From contig NZ_KE340297.1 of assembly GCF_000413315.1 (NCBI RefSeq), positions 1,744,581-1,808,580 on the forward strand: a stretch of DNA of 64,000 nucleotides, written 5' to 3'. Origin of the DNA: Propionibacterium sp. oral taxon 192 str. F0372. Its GTDB lineage: Bacteria; Actinomycetota; Actinomycetes; Propionibacteriales; Propionibacteriaceae. Positions within the stretch are counted from its first letter, which is position 1. Each line of letters starts with the position of its first letter. The notes beneath the pieces were generated by a model. That model saw only the letters and a list, made by a program, of their open reading frames with translations, did no database searches and was not told the origin of the DNA. The position numbers and the translations under genes are program-made. Below, in pieces: positions 1 to 9,669 of the stretch.

Positions 1-1077
1 GTTGCGGGTGGTACCAGTCTGGAGGCCCGGCAGCATCTGGCGGCTCAGGCCTTCGCGCTCACTGCTTCCTATGACATCGCCGTGGCCTCCTGGGTGGGTT
101 CGACATTGGCCGATACCTCCAAAGGAGACGGTTTTCCGGCTTGGATCGGCGGATCCTGGACCAAACAGGGCACCCTGCGTTATGGCGAGAACTCCCATCA
201 GCCAGCAGCCTTGTACGCCTACGAGGCCGGCCCGGCCGGACTCACCCAGGCGACCCAGTTGCACGGCAAGGAGATGAGTTACAACAACTACACCGATGGC
301 GACGCAGCCTATCGCGCGGCCCACGACTTCGACGGGCCGTGCGTGGCTGTCATCAAGCACACCAACCCCTGCGGCATTGCGACCGGTACTGACATTGCCG
401 AGGCTCATCGCAAGGCCCACGCCTGCGACCCAGTGTCTGCTTTCGGTGGAGTGATCGCCACGAATCGTGAGGTGAGCGTCGAAATGGCCCGCCAAGTGGC
501 CGAGATCTTCACCGAGGTGATCATCGCTCCGTCCTATGCCGAGGGCGCCATTGAGGTGCTGGAGGTCAAAAAGAACATCCGCATCCTGGTCGCGGCCCCC
601 CATCAGCATCGCGCCCGTCAGCTGCATCCCATCTCGGGGGGTGCCTTGCTGCAGGCTCCGGATCGGATTGATGCCCCCGGTGATGACCCGGCCAATTGGC
701 AACTGGTTGCGGGGCAACCAGCCGACGAAGCGACGATCGCTGATCTGGTATTCGCTTGGCGGGCCTGCCGGGCAGTGAAGTCGAATGCCATCTTGTTGGC
801 CAGCAACCGCGCCTCGGTGGGGATCGGCATGGGACAGGTGAACCGCGTCGACTCCTGCAGGCTGGCCGTCGAGCGTGCGGGGGAGCGTGCAGTAGGTTCG
901 GTGGCCGCATCGGATGCTTTTTTTCCCTTCTCTGACGGGCTCTCGATCCTCATCGAAGCCGGGGTGAAGGCCATTGTCCAACCGGGTGGATCGGTGCGTG
1001 ATGAGGAGATCATTGATACGGCACGGGCTGCCGGGATCACCATGTACTTCACCGGAACCCGCCACTTCTTTCACTGA
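1..1077 (+). CDS. purH: Bifunctional AICAR transformylase/IMP cyclohydrolase PurH, 5'-truncated by the window edge
   Basis: Catalyses the last two steps of IMP synthesis: formylation of AICAR with 10-formyl-THF, then ring closure. The frame is open from base 1, so the N-terminal IMP cyclohydrolase domain is only partly present. About 358 codons remain. The conserved LRYGEN-HQ stretch, the KHTNPCG motif carrying the Lys/His pair of the transformylase active site, and the KSNAI / [12 protein letters not shown] block are all visible, and the C-terminus ends in [10 protein letters not shown] as is usual in this family. folD follows after 9 bp, so a purH-folD operon sharing formyl-folate chemistry is likely. 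Identification is secure; only the start lies outside the window. Confidence 0.97.
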   Translation, partial: VAGGTSLEARQHLAAQAFALTASYDIAVASWVGSTLADTSKGDGFPAWIGGSWTKQGTLRYGENSHQPAALYAYEAGPAGLTQATQLHGKEMSYNNYTDGDAAYRAAHDFDGPCVAVIKHTNPCGIATGTDIAEAHRKAHACDPVSAFGGVIATNREVSVEMARQVAEIFTEVIIAPSYAEGAIEVLEVKKNIRILVAAPHQHRARQLHPISGGALLQAPDRIDAPGDDPANWQLVAGQPADEATIADLVFAWRACRAVKSNAILLASNRASVGIGMGQVNRVDSCRLAVERAGERAVGSVAASDAFFPFSDGLSILIEAGVKAIVQPGGSVRDEEIIDTARAAGITMYFTGTRHFFH

Positions 1078-1086
1078 GGAGCACCG

Positions 1087-1932
1087 ATGAGCGCCGAACG
1101 GATTGATGGGAAGGTCATCGCTGCTGCGGTGAAAAAGGAACTGGCTCTCAGGGTTGCTGCCCTGCGAGAACACGACATCGTGCCGGGGCTGGGCACGATC
1201 CTGGTGGGCGAGGATCCGGGCTCCCAGCTCTACGTCGCCGGCAAACACCGGGACTGCGCTGAGGTGGGCATCGCATCGATTCGTGTCGATCTTCCCGCCG
1301 ATGCCTCGGCCCAGCAGGTCTCCGAGGCCATTGCCGCTCTCAACGAGAACCCGGCCTGCACCGGTTACATCGTCCAGCTGCCGCTTCCCGGACATCTCGA
1401 CGACAATTGGGCCCTGGAGCAGATAGACCCGGCCAAAGACGCCGACGGGCTGGCCCCGGCCAACCTGGGACGACTGCTGCTGGGGCAGCAGGCACCGCTG
1501 CCGTGCACCCCGCGAGGGATCATTGAGTTGCTGCGATGTCACGACGTGCCCACCGATGGTGCCGAGATCTGCGTCGTGGGTCGCGGCACCACCGTCGGAC
1601 GTCCCCTAGGGGTGCTGGCCACCCGCAAGGACGTGAATGCGACCGTGACGCTGTGCCACACCGGGACCAAGGATTTGGCTGCCCACACCCGGACCGCCGA
1701 TGTTGTTATCGCAGCTGCCGGACGGGCCCACATGATCACCGCAGATATGGTGGCGCCCGGGGCGGTACTGGTGGATGTCGGTGTCACCCGCGTCGATGGC
1801 AAACCGACGGGCGATCTGGCCCCTGGTGTATGGGAGATCGCATCGAAGGTAACTCCCAACCCGGGTGGAGTCGGGCCGATGACCCGCGCGATGCTACTAG
1901 CCAATGTCGTCGATCTTGCCGAACGTGGCTAA
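1087..1932 (+). CDS. folD: Bifunctional methylenetetrahydrofolate dehydrogenase/methenyl-THF cyclohydrolase FolD
   Basis: Interconverts 5,10-methylene-THF and 10-formyl-THF with NADP, supplying the formyl donor used by PurH immediately upstream. The 281-residue length is normal. Tyr49 and Lys53 (Y-x3-K) form the catalytic pair, followed by the QLPLPGH substrate-binding loop, the [10 protein letters not shown] nucleotide-binding turn and the C-terminal PGGVGPMT signature. The more usual VGRSxxVGRP has Gly-Thr here, a mild variation. The ATG is preceded by GAGGAG. The 3' end overlaps the following DUF3017 gene. Confidence 0.97.
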   Translation: MSAERIDGKVIAAAVKKELALRVAALREHDIVPGLGTILVGEDPGSQLYVAGKHRDCAEVGIASIRVDLPADASAQQVSEAIAALNENPACTGYIVQLPLPGHLDDNWALEQIDPAKDADGLAPANLGRLLLGQQAPLPCTPRGIIELLRCHDVPTDGAEICVVGRGTTVGRPLGVLATRKDVNATVTLCHTGTKDLAAHTRTADVVIAAAGRAHMITADMVAPGAVLVDVGVTRVDGKPTGDLAPGVWEIASKVTPNPGGVGPMTRAMLLANVVDLAERG

Positions 1933-2248
1933 AAAGCTTTCTCCAGCCCCCGAGCAACCAGTGCCGGTCTTCGGGCATGACGAAGATCTGCGGGTGAGTG
2001 CACTGGCGGTGGTGTTGGTGGCCTTTGCCGTGGGGTTGGTGCTGGTCTGGTTGCACCACTGGCGTCGTGGTTCGATGATGATGGGTGGTGCGATGGTACT
2101 GGCTGCGGGGCTGCGCATGTTGCTGCCCGAGCGAGTTGTTGGACTGCTGGTGGTTCGCTCTAGACTCTTCGACGTTCTCGTATCACTGACCGCCGGGGTG
2201 GCGATGATAGTGCTCGGGCTCGTGGTTCCCGGCGGGTTCTGGGGTTGA
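1904..2248 (+). CDS. DUF3017 family small membrane protein
   Basis: Small protein of up to 114 residues with about three hydrophobic segments (near residues 31-50, 57-72 and 86-110), as in the actinobacterial DUF3017 family that commonly sits between folD and mdh. Function unknown. The listed ATG overlaps folD by 29 bp; an in-frame GTG at 1925 would give an 8-bp overlap and a shorter, more basic N-terminus, and may be the real start. Translational coupling to folD is likely. Transcription probably stops at the hairpin at 2324-2361. Confidence 0.75.
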   Translation: MSSILPNVAKKLSPAPEQPVPVFGHDEDLRVSALAVVLVAFAVGLVLVWLHHWRRGSMMMGGAMVLAAGLRMLLPERVVGLLVVRSRLFDVLVSLTAGVAMIVLGLVVPGGFWG

Positions 2249-2323
2249 GATAGTCTGCAGATCGGCGGTCGTGACTGTTCGCTACCCCAGCCGGGACTAG
2301 GCGATTATGCGGGGCCGAGAATG

Positions 2324-2361
2324 GATGCTGGGCCGGGCTCGCAAGAGCCCGGCCCAGCATC
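2324..2361. terminator. Bidirectional terminator-like hairpin between DUF3017 and mdh
   Basis: Perfect 17-bp GC-rich inverted repeat (2324-2340 and 2345-2361) with a GCAA tetraloop. It lies between the convergent 3' ends of the DUF3017 gene and mdh, so it can serve both. No clear T-run flanks it. Confidence 0.85.
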
Positions 2362-2374
2362 GTCGAATGACAGA

Positions 2375-3358
2375 TCAGATGAGACCCAGCTCGGTGACTG
2401 CTTTCTTCTCGTCGAGCAGTTCGGCGACGGAGGCATCAAGCTTGGCGCGGGAGAACGCGTCGAGTTCCAAGCCCTGGACGATCTCGTACTTGCCGTTCTT
2501 CACCACACAGGGGAAGGAGGAGATGACGCCCTCGGCGACCCCGTAGGAGCCGTCCGACGGAACAGCCATCGAGACCCAGTCGCCCTGGGGAGTGCCCAGG
2601 ATCCAGTCGCGCATGTGCTCGACCGTGGCATTCGCGGCGGATGCAGCCGACGATGCACCACGGGCCTCGATGATCGCAGCACCGCGCTTGGCGACCTTGG
2701 GGATGAACTCGTCCTCGACCCATGCTTGATCGACCAGCTCACCGGCGGGCTTACCGGCTACCTCAGCGTGGAAGAGATCTGGGTACTGCGTGGAAGAGTG
2801 GTTGCCCCAGATGGTCATGTGCTTGACATCGCCGACACTGGCGCCGACCTTGGTGGCGAGCATCGCCTTGGCGCGGTTGTGGTCGAGCCGGGTTAGCGCG
2901 TTGAAGCGCTCGTTGGGGATGTCCGGAGCATTCGACATGGCGATCAGCGCATTGGTGTTGGCCGGGTTGCCAGTCACCAGTACGCGAACATCGTCGGCGG
3001 CCACCTCGTTGAGGGCTTTGCCCTGAGCAGTGAAGATGGCGCCGTTGGCGCTCAACAGATCACCGCGCTCCATCCCGGCCTTGCGAGGCATGGCTCCGAC
3101 CAGCATGGCGGCGTTGACTCCCTCGAAGACCTTCTTCGGATCATCGCCAATGACGATGCTTGTCAGGTTCGGGAATGCGCAGTCATCGAGTTCCATGACC
3201 ACGCCCTCCAAGGCCTTCAGGGCCGGGGTGATTTCGAGGAGCCGCAGCTCGATGGGACGCTCGCCGAGCAGTGCACCGCTGGCAATGCGGAAGAGCAGGG
3301 AGTAGCAAATCTGACCGGCTGCACCAGTGACAGCGATCTTGACCGGAGTTTCAGACAC
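2375..3358 (-). CDS. mdh: Malate dehydrogenase
   Basis: NAD-dependent interconversion of malate and oxaloacetate; in propionic-type fermenters it also works in the reductive direction towards succinate. The 327 residues include the N-terminal Rossmann motif TGAAGQI, the substrate-binding [15 protein letters not shown] loop with its arginines, [10 protein letters not shown], the LTRLDHNRA block and the catalytic His in IWGNHS. The start is GTG, with GAGG about 8 nt upstream. It is a single gene convergent with folD-DUF3017 and separated from it by a strong hairpin. Confidence 0.97.
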   Translation of the reverse strand: MSETPVKIAVTGAAGQICYSLLFRIASGALLGERPIELRLLEITPALKALEGVVMELDDCAFPNLTSIVIGDDPKKVFEGVNAAMLVGAMPRKAGMERGDLLSANGAIFTAQGKALNEVAADDVRVLVTGNPANTNALIAMSNAPDIPNERFNALTRLDHNRAKAMLATKVGASVGDVKHMTIWGNHSSTQYPDLFHAEVAGKPAGELVDQAWVEDEFIPKVAKRGAAIIEARGASSAASAANATVEHMRDWILGTPQGDWVSMAVPSDGSYGVAEGVISSFPCVVKNGKYEIVQGLELDAFSRAKLDASVAELLDEKKAVTELGLI

Positions 3359-3454
3359 AGGAATCCTCTTCTCGACATTGGTTGATGAGTCCTATGGGTC
3401 CAAGGCTAGTCCAGTTCCATCCTCCGTGCGCCCCCGGGGTATCAAGTGACCGGG

Positions 3455-4297
3455 TCAGTTGAAGATCACGGTGCGTACCCCATCGAGGAAAATGCGGCGT
3501 TCGGCGAACAAACGCACCGCAGAAGTGAGGGTGTCGGACTCAAGTCCCTGACCGATGGAGGTGAGTTCGGTGACCGAGCGTGAGTGGTCGACTCGTTGCA
3601 CGTTTTGTTCGATGATCGGGCCCTCGTCGAGATCCTTGGTGACGAAATGGGCCGTGGCCCCGATCAATTTTACTCCGCGCTCGTGGGCCTGACGGTAAGG
3701 GTTGGCTCCCTTGAACCCTGGGAGGAAGGAATGGTGGATGTTGATGATCCGCCCCGGGAAGTCGGCGCAAAACTGTGGGGTGAGAATCTGCATGTAGCGA
3801 GCGAGCACCACTACGTCGATGTCGTGCAGTTCGACCATGCGCCGCACCTCGGCCTCGAACCTCGCCTTGGTCTCGGGAGTCACCGGGTGGGAGACGAAGC
3901 CCACCTCATAGAACCGGGCCATCGGACGCAGCGTTTCGTGGTTCGACATGACCAGCGGAATGTCGATGGGGAGGTCTCCGGACCGCTTGTGGAACAACAG
4001 ATCGTTGAGCGGTCCCCCGGCCTTGGAGACCAACACCAGGGCCCGTGTGCGACGATCCGATTCGACCAGATCCCAGATGGCATCGAAGCGGGAAACCACC
4101 TGGGACAGCAGGGAACTAAACGTTTTTCTGTCCGCCGAAACGTCGAGTTCGATGCGCATGAAGAACCGTCCGGTGTCCAAAGAAGTGAACTGCTGGAGCT
4201 CGGTGATGTTTCCCCCGGCGGCGACGATCACACCAGTCACGGCGTTGACGATGCCCGGAACGTCGGTGCAGGAGAAGGTTAGGATCAGGCGATGCAC
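3455..4297 (-). CDS. purU: Formyltetrahydrofolate deformylase PurU
   Basis: Hydrolyses 10-formyl-THF to THF and formate, balancing one-carbon pools against PurH and FolD. The 280 residues consist of an N-terminal ACT domain (about 1-80, starting LILTFSCTDVPGIVNAV) and a formyltransferase-fold catalytic domain. The latter contains the NIHHSFLPGFKGANPY block with its catalytic His, and GATAHFVTKDLDEGPII with the catalytic Asp. The GTG start at 4297 has a TAGTGT hexamer (4304-4309) ending 6 nt before it and no ribosome-binding site, suggesting a leaderless message. Confidence 0.96.
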   Translation of the reverse strand: MHRLILTFSCTDVPGIVNAVTGVIVAAGGNITELQQFTSLDTGRFFMRIELDVSADRKTFSSLLSQVVSRFDAIWDLVESDRRTRALVLVSKAGGPLNDLLFHKRSGDLPIDIPLVMSNHETLRPMARFYEVGFVSHPVTPETKARFEAEVRRMVELHDIDVVVLARYMQILTPQFCADFPGRIINIHHSFLPGFKGANPYRQAHERGVKLIGATAHFVTKDLDEGPIIEQNVQRVDHSRSVTELTSIGQGLESDTLTSAVRLFAERRIFLDGVRTVIFN

Positions 4298-4447
4298 GCC
4301 GTCACACTAGCCGCACCATTCGTCGGGCTGGGTCTTCTCGCATGCGTGGACAATTAGTGTGTGCTTCCCAGACATGGTGGAGACAGGCAGGAGATGTGGC
4401 ATCGTTGAACTGATATCGGCAGCGACTCAGCGGAGGAGGTCGGACCT

Positions 4448-5665
4448 GTGGGCAAGATCAAGGTGGTCGGCAAAGTCGTCGAGTTAGACGGCGACGAGAT
4501 GACCAGGGTCATCTGGGAGTTCATCAGGCAGCGGCTCATCCTGCCCTACTTGGATGTCGACCTGGAGTACTACGATTTGGGCATCGTCAACCGCGACGCG
4601 ACCGATGACCAGGTCACCGTCGATGCGGCCAATGCGATCAGAGTCCACGGAGTGGGTGTCAAATGCGCGACCATCACCCCTGACGAGGCTCGTGTCGCCG
4701 AGTTCGGGTTGAAACGGATGTGGCGCTCGCCCAATGGGACCATCCGCAACATTCTCGGTGGGGTGATCTTCCGTGAGCCCATCGTCATCTCCAACATCCC
4801 GCGGTTGGTGCCGGGTTGGACCAAGCCCATCGTTGTGGGTCGCCATGCGTTTGGTGACCAGTACCGGGCCACCGACATGAAGGTACCTGGTGCCGGGACC
4901 GTGACCCTCACCTATACCCCCGACGATGGTTCTGAACCGATGGAACTCGAAGTGGTGCGGATGCCCGAGAGCGGGGGCGTGGCCATGGGCATGTACAACT
5001 TCAACGAGTCGATCCGTGACTTCGCCCGGGCATCAATGGCCTACGGCCTGCAGCGCGGCTATCCGGTCTACCTGTCGACTAAGAACACGATCCTCAAGTC
5101 CTATGACGGTGTCTTCAAGGACACTTTCGCCGAGGTCTACGAGACCGAGTTCAAACAGCGTTTCGAGCAGGCGGGCATCACCTACGAGCACCGCCTCATC
5201 GACGACATGGTCGCCTCTGCCCTGAAATGGGAGGGCGGCTACGTGTGGGCCTGCAAGAACTACGACGGCGATGTCCAGTCCGACACCGTTGCCCAGGGCT
5301 TCGGATCACTCGGGTTGATGACCTCGGTCCTGATGACCCCCGACGGGCGCACCGTGGAGGCCGAGGCTGCCCACGGCACGGTGACCCGCCACTACCGCCA
5401 GCACCAGCAGGGCCGGGCGACCTCCACGAACCCGATCGCCTCGATTTTCGCTTGGACCGGGGGACTGCGCCATCGCGGCAAGCTGGATGCGACCCCCGAG
5501 GTGACCGGCTTCGCCGAGGCGCTGGAACGGGTCTGCATCTCGACCGTCGAATCTGGTCGGATGACCAAGGACCTGGCGCTGCTTGTCGGCGACGACCAAC
5601 CCTGGTTGACCACCGAGGAGTTCCTGTCAGCCCTGGACGAGGAACTGGTCCGCACACTGGGGTGA
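4448..5665 (+). CDS. icd: NADP-dependent isocitrate dehydrogenase
   Basis: Oxidative decarboxylation of isocitrate to 2-oxoglutarate. The 405-residue length and motifs ([32 protein letters not shown] with metal-binding Asp, [25 protein letters not shown]) match the homodimeric subfamily shared with eukaryotic and alphaproteobacterial enzymes, not the E. coli type. Translation starts at GTG 4448 behind a strong GGAGGAGG about 9 nt upstream. Monocistronic; the region downstream is non-conserved and AT-richer. Confidence 0.97.
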   Translation: MGKIKVVGKVVELDGDEMTRVIWEFIRQRLILPYLDVDLEYYDLGIVNRDATDDQVTVDAANAIRVHGVGVKCATITPDEARVAEFGLKRMWRSPNGTIRNILGGVIFREPIVISNIPRLVPGWTKPIVVGRHAFGDQYRATDMKVPGAGTVTLTYTPDDGSEPMELEVVRMPESGGVAMGMYNFNESIRDFARASMAYGLQRGYPVYLSTKNTILKSYDGVFKDTFAEVYETEFKQRFEQAGITYEHRLIDDMVASALKWEGGYVWACKNYDGDVQSDTVAQGFGSLGLMTSVLMTPDGRTVEAEAAHGTVTRHYRQHQQGRATSTNPIASIFAWTGGLRHRGKLDATPEVTGFAEALERVCISTVESGRMTKDLALLVGDDQPWLTTEEFLSALDEELVRTLG

Positions 5666-5759
5666 GCCGGTCACGTCGGTCGCCGCTCGCGGGCGGTCGT
5701 GCACCGGAGCCAAGGGATTAGGCCTCGAGATGATCCTTCGGCTGTCTGCAGTAGAAAGC

Positions 5760-6063
5760 ATGGCTGAGCCCCCCCCGAATATGAGAAACATACAAGATTG
5801 AACTTCTCTGAACCTTCATTCAAGTCTGTGTTTGACAACATGGCTGCCGTCGCTCATTGTTCACAACAGCTTGTTGAGACCATTTCGAAAGACACGCTGG
5901 AAAATGTTGAAGCGGATGTCATTTCTGATGATGGAAACATTTCTCGCGTAGTTAGAGATGCGCATTTCTAGGGTTTGCAATTTAGCAGGATGTATCTTAA
6001 ATATGTCTCTGTGAGCGGCTTGAAGATGATTTGATGAAAATCATCAACAGAGGACTTGATTAA
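5760..6063 (+). pseudogene. Decayed small gene with a C8 tract, possibly YbaB/EbfC-like
   Basis: A small coding region is visible only if lesions are corrected. ATG 5760 reads Met-Ala-Glu then enters a run of eight C (5769-5776). One extra C would put it in frame with a good reading frame that continues to TAG 5969-5971. The same frame resumes after that stop up to about 6020. One more base near 6021-6023 would extend it through DDLMKIINRGLD to TAA 6061. The corrected product is about 100 residues, with a VEADVISDDGNISRVV block resembling the beta-hairpin of YbaB/EbfC-type proteins; that family guess is weak. No strong ribosome-binding site is seen. It may be a true pseudogene, or partly phase-variable or affected by a sequencing error in the C run. 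Confidence 0.45.
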
Positions 6064-6105
6064 TACACTGAAACAGTTTTGGAAGGTCTCTGAAAAGCGA
6101 CTCCT

Positions 6106-6128
6106 GCCATGGAAGAAACTTCCATGGC
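6106..6128 (+). terminator. Hairpin followed by a T-rich tract
   Basis: Perfect 10-bp inverted repeat (6106-6115 and 6119-6128) with an AAA loop. It is followed on the plus strand by a T-rich stretch, compatible with termination of the upstream decayed gene. The stem itself is only moderately GC-rich. Confidence 0.45.
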
Positions 6129-6436
6129 TGTTGGGTTTGTCTGTTTTCGGTTGTAGTAGGCTTTTGAGGAACGACTGGATGCGATAAATTGTGAAGAGCC
6201 GGCAAAGCACCGAAAAAGCTTGCGGGAATCTTGGTGTTCAAGGTCCAACTCAAGATTGGAGGAAAATCGGGAACGTGCAGTAGGATTTCCGCATCCGGGA
6301 CTGCGGTTCCTGTCTGTCCTGGATTCACCTCTACTCCGTGTCGAGAGGGAATTCCGAATACTCGAAAAGATAGGCCTTTCACTCCTAACTGGAAAAGGTG
6401 AGGTGATGTGGAGGGGTGCGCATGCGCAGCCAGATG

Positions 6437-6453
6437 GGTGCGCTAGGCGCACC
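6437..6453. repeat. Short GC-rich hairpin beside a 12-bp palindrome
   Basis: A 7-bp stem (GGTGCGC, 6437-6443, with its complement at 6447-6453) around a TAG loop, next to the self-complementary TGCGCATGCGCA at 6417-6428. The two share the TGCGC core. Role unknown; possible RNA structure or protein-binding site. Confidence 0.4.
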
Positions 6454-6650
6454 GACTGTGATACGCCTGTCGTTAGAACGAAACAGAATCGCTGAGGTGA
6501 GCTGCTGCCGGATGACGAAGTGGCTGTCGATCAGGTTATGCCGAGATCAGAAGGAGGAAGTGGGAATCCCAGTAAAAGACAGTGTTTGTGTCTGGCTTGT
6601 AATCGTCAAAAGTTATAGTAGGGATACCTTTGAAAGGGTTGGATCGAACC

Positions 6651-7085
6651 ATGCCTCATGTATGGATTGCGTTAGAACAGGATGCGGAGGGTTGGCCTCC
6701 GGTGACCGAGGAGGAGGTCCGCACCGAGGAGATCGGGGAGAACCTCCACCGGATCACATCAACTCCTGTCTTCGTACCGGGTGTCGCCGTGGGGGACGTG
6801 CTTGCCACCGAAACCCAACCGGACGCGAGCGTGTGGGCGGTGGCAGTGGCCGAGCAAGGCAACCACTGGTGCTCCCGGGTGGTTCCGCTCGGCGGGTTCG
6901 ACCCGGAGCGGATTGTCGAGGTCTTCGACTCCATGGGGGCACGCACTAAGCTCACCCGGTACGGCATCGTGACACTGGACGTCGGTCCCGGTATCGATGC
7001 ACGGCACGTGCTGGACGAACTTGAGGCGGGTCGAGCCGAAGGGGATTGGGACTTCGACCTGGGGGTCACTCCTGAGCTGGGGTGA
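6651..7085 (+). CDS. DUF4265 domain-containing protein
   Basis: Cytosolic protein of 144 residues resembling DUF4265 proteins: a small beta-rich domain with the core VFVPGVAVGDVLATE followed by a VVPLGGFDPERIVEVFDSMGA segment. Function unknown. ATG 6651 (MPHVWIAL) is preferred, with AAAGGG about 12 nt upstream. A TTG at 6630 in the same frame would add seven residues. The sequence returns here to the GC-rich codon use of the neighbours. It stands alone, 55 bp ahead of the CNNM-family gene. Confidence 0.75.
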   Translation: MPHVWIALEQDAEGWPPVTEEEVRTEEIGENLHRITSTPVFVPGVAVGDVLATETQPDASVWAVAVAEQGNHWCSRVVPLGGFDPERIVEVFDSMGARTKLTRYGIVTLDVGPGIDARHVLDELEAGRAEGDWDFDLGVTPELG

Positions 7086-7140
7086 GCTGCTCTGCCGGTT
7101 GTCGTTTGCGGGGGTGGGATTCGACGCCCGATAGGATGGC

Positions 7141-8487
7141 ATGGTGAGTGACTTACTCGTCTCCGTCGGTGTCATCTTCTTGCTGTTCTTCGTCGGGGCG
7201 ATCTTCTCCGCCGCGGAGATGTCCTTAGTGACCCTGCGTGATGCGCAGATATCCAAGCTCGCCGCCCGGGGCAAGCGCGGGCGTGCGATCACCGCGCTTA
7301 CCTCCAATCCGAACCGTTTCCTGTCCTCGGTGCAGATCGGCGTCACCCTCGCAGGTTTTCTATCTTCGGCCTTCGGCTCGGATTCCCTCGCAGGAAAATA
7401 CCTTGCCCCGTGGTTGGCCGCGCACGGCTTGTCCTCCGGACTGGCTTCTACCTTTGCGGTGATCCTCGTCACCGCGGCCATCTCCTTCTTCTCCATTGTG
7501 CTGTCTGAGCTGACGGCCAAGCGATTGGCCATGCAGCGACCTGAGGAATTTGCCATGGCCTTGGCGCCGGTCATCAACACCATCGCGAAGGCTGCTACCC
7601 CGCTGATCTGGATGCTTGACAAATCGACCAACATCGTGGTCCGTATCTTCGGAGGTGACCCGCAAGCGGGCAAGGATGAGGTCACCGAAGAAGAATTGCG
7701 CTCAATGGTTGCCAATGCCGATTCGCTTGGTGAGGAGGAGCGGCGCATCGTCGACGATGTCTTCGAGGCCGGTGATCGCAGCCTGCGGGAGGTGATGGTG
7801 CCACGTACCGAGGTCGACTTCCTGGCCGGTGATCTTCCAGTCCACCAGGCGATCCAGCTGGTGCGGGACAACCAGCGTTCCCGGTACCCGGTCACCGACG
7901 GAACCGCCGACCAGATCGCGGGCTTCCTCCACGTGCGCGATCTGATGGGCTTGGATGCATCCGAGCGACAGACCCCGGTACGGGACCTCGCTCGGCCGGT
8001 GTTCTCCCTGCCCGAGACCGTGAAGGTGATCAACGCGATGTCTCAGATGAGGCGAGCCGGTGCCCATCTGGCCATGGTCCGCGACGAGTACGGCGGTACC
8101 GCAGGCATCGTCACTCTCGAGGATCTCATCGAAGAATTGATCGGAGAGATCACCGACGAATTCGACATCGTGGAACCTTCCGACTTGGTGCACGAGGGGG
8201 CCTCCGACATCGAAGGCCTCACCTCCTTGGAGGATTTCGCGGAACGCACCGGCTTCCTCATCCCCGAAGGGCCTTATGACACTCTGGCCGGGTATTTCAT
8301 GGCCGTCCTCGGCCGGGTGCCGGTACCTGACGATCGGATCGTTGTGGACTTGTTGCCGGTGGAGGTCGATGAGAACGGGGAGCAGCTGCCGGTGACGATG
8401 TCCATGCGGGTTTCCGAGATGGACGGGCGACGCATCTCCTGGGTTGACCTAGCGCGGGTCCCGGTGCTGGCGGCCACTGTTGAATGA
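7141..8487 (+). CDS. CNNM/HlyC-CorC family membrane protein (DUF21-CBS-CorC_HlyC)
   Basis: Integral membrane protein of 448 residues. An N-terminal DUF21 domain (three to four membrane segments in about 1-150; [15 protein letters not shown] is typical) is followed by a CBS pair (about 215-335; [43 protein letters not shown]) and a C-terminal CorC_HlyC domain. Family members act in Mg or Co efflux, though haemolysin C names persist. TAGGAT at 7132-7137 ends only 3 nt before the ATG but exactly 6 nt before an in-frame GTG at 7144. A leaderless start at 7144 is therefore plausible and would remove one residue. Confidence 0.92.
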   Translation: MVSDLLVSVGVIFLLFFVGAIFSAAEMSLVTLRDAQISKLAARGKRGRAITALTSNPNRFLSSVQIGVTLAGFLSSAFGSDSLAGKYLAPWLAAHGLSSGLASTFAVILVTAAISFFSIVLSELTAKRLAMQRPEEFAMALAPVINTIAKAATPLIWMLDKSTNIVVRIFGGDPQAGKDEVTEEELRSMVANADSLGEEERRIVDDVFEAGDRSLREVMVPRTEVDFLAGDLPVHQAIQLVRDNQRSRYPVTDGTADQIAGFLHVRDLMGLDASERQTPVRDLARPVFSLPETVKVINAMSQMRRAGAHLAMVRDEYGGTAGIVTLEDLIEELIGEITDEFDIVEPSDLVHEGASDIEGLTSLEDFAERTGFLIPEGPYDTLAGYFMAVLGRVPVPDDRIVVDLLPVEVDENGEQLPVTMSMRVSEMDGRRISWVDLARVPVLAATVE

Positions 8488-8570
8488 AACTCTGCATCGC
8501 GCCCGGCGCGGCACTCCTTGGATGCGGACCCCACGGGTAAGGTCACCTCTGATTGACCCAAGGAGGAACC

Positions 8571-9662
8571 ATGCGTCGACCCATCATCGCCCTGTCGGCG
8601 GTTGCCCTGCTTGCTGGATGCGCCAGCGCACCCGGCGGGGGACAAACATCATCGACCGGCACCACCGTTGGGGCAAGCCAATCTTCCTCGGCGAAGGCCA
8701 CCCCGACTGTATCTGGTGCTGACTACAAGGCTTGCTTGATCGCTGAATCCGCCGGGCTGGAAGATACTGGGGTCAATCAGGCGGTTAAAGCCGGGCTTGA
8801 CAAGGCAAGCAAGAACACCGGCATCAGCGTCGAGACTGCCGTCGCCAGCGATGAAGGTTCCTACGCATCAACCGTGGAGGAACAGGCGGGCAAGGGCTGC
8901 CAGCTGGTCACGGTCATCGGACACGGTGATGCCGCCATCGCGGCCGCCACCGCGCATTCCGATGTCAATTTCCTGGTCGTGGGGGCCCAGCCCACTACTG
9001 CCCTGCCCAATCTCAAGGGCCTGATCTTCGACGCCAGTGGTGCCGCATTCCTTGCTGGTTATCTGGCTGCAGCCCAGTCCGCCTCCGGCACAGTGGCCAC
9101 TTTCGGGGGCAGCCAGGATCCCGATACCGTCACGGCGATGGACGGTTTCGTTGGGGGAGTGGCGCACCACAACCAGGTCAAGGGGACCAGTGTGAAGGCT
9201 CTTGGCTGGGATTCCACCACCCAGCAGGGCTCCATCCTGCCGGGCAACGACGCCGCAGCAGCCCGCACCGTCACCGAGGAATTTGTTTCCCAGGGTGCTG
9301 ATATCGTCTACCCAGTGGCTGGGCAGGCAAGTACCGGTGCCCTGGAAGTGGCTCAGAAATCCGGAGGGAAGCTCGCGGTCATCTGGGACGGCTTCGATGG
9401 CTGTGAGACCACCAATGCTTGCCCGGTGATCTTGACCTCCGTGGTCGACAACATCACCGATGTGGTGGCGGATTTGGTAACCAAGGCCACCACCGGAACC
9501 TTCGAATCGGCGACCACTACCGCCACCATGGAGAGTGGAGGGGTTGTCCTGGCCCCCTACCACGACTTCGATTCCAAGGTTTCCCAGGAAACCAAAGAAG
9601 AGATCGAGAAACTGCGCGCCGGTGTGCAAGCCAACCCCCAGCGTCCCTCGGCAGCTGGATAG
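8571..9662 (+). CDS. BMP-family (basic membrane protein/PnrA-like) substrate-binding lipoprotein, copy 1
   Basis: Lipoprotein of 363 residues. The signal peptide ends in the lipobox LLAGC, with the lipidated Cys near residue 17, followed by a Gly/Ser/Thr-rich linker. The mature domain follows the BMP fold of ABC nucleoside-binding proteins (AFLAGYLAAAQSASGTVATFGG, MDGFVGGVAHHNQVKG). The ATG has AGGAGG 4-9 nt upstream. The paralogue at 9670 follows after only 7 bp. No permease or ATPase gene is adjacent, so the ligand and transporter partner cannot be read from context. Confidence 0.88.
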   Translation: MRRPIIALSAVALLAGCASAPGGGQTSSTGTTVGASQSSSAKATPTVSGADYKACLIAESAGLEDTGVNQAVKAGLDKASKNTGISVETAVASDEGSYASTVEEQAGKGCQLVTVIGHGDAAIAAATAHSDVNFLVVGAQPTTALPNLKGLIFDASGAAFLAGYLAAAQSASGTVATFGGSQDPDTVTAMDGFVGGVAHHNQVKGTSVKALGWDSTTQQGSILPGNDAAAARTVTEEFVSQGADIVYPVAGQASTGALEVAQKSGGKLAVIWDGFDGCETTNACPVILTSVVDNITDVVADLVTKATTGTFESATTTATMESGGVVLAPYHDFDSKVSQETKEEIEKLRAGVQANPQRPSAAG

Positions 9663-9669
9663 GAGCACG

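Larger units (their letters stand above)
6064..6629. other. AT-richer intergenic stretch with hairpins and no recognisable gene
   Basis: No open frame here has recognisable motifs or a convincing start on either strand. The base composition is visibly richer in A and T than the flanking genes up to about 6400. Local structures include a hairpin at 6106-6128, a 12-bp palindrome at 6417-6428 and a stem at 6437-6453. Together with the broken gene just upstream, it looks like remnant accessory DNA. Confidence 0.6.

Noticed and set aside
5662-5705. GC-rich imperfect hairpin after icd
   Set aside because: Stems can only be drawn with bulges and there is no T-tract, so it is not called as a terminator.
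6044-6382. 112-codon minus-strand frame that could be a transposase remnant
   Set aside because: No transposase motif (DDE, HTH) and no terminal inverted repeats could be found.
6220-6495. 91-codon plus-strand frame in the AT-richer island
   Set aside because: No recognisable motif, no ribosome-binding site or leaderless signal, low-complexity Arg/Ser/Leu composition.
6759-8033. Long minus-strand open frame of about 424 codons
   Set aside because: It lies opposite the DUF4265 and CNNM-family genes, is Ser/Arg/Thr-rich with no domains, and mirrors the codon bias of the real genes on the plus strand.
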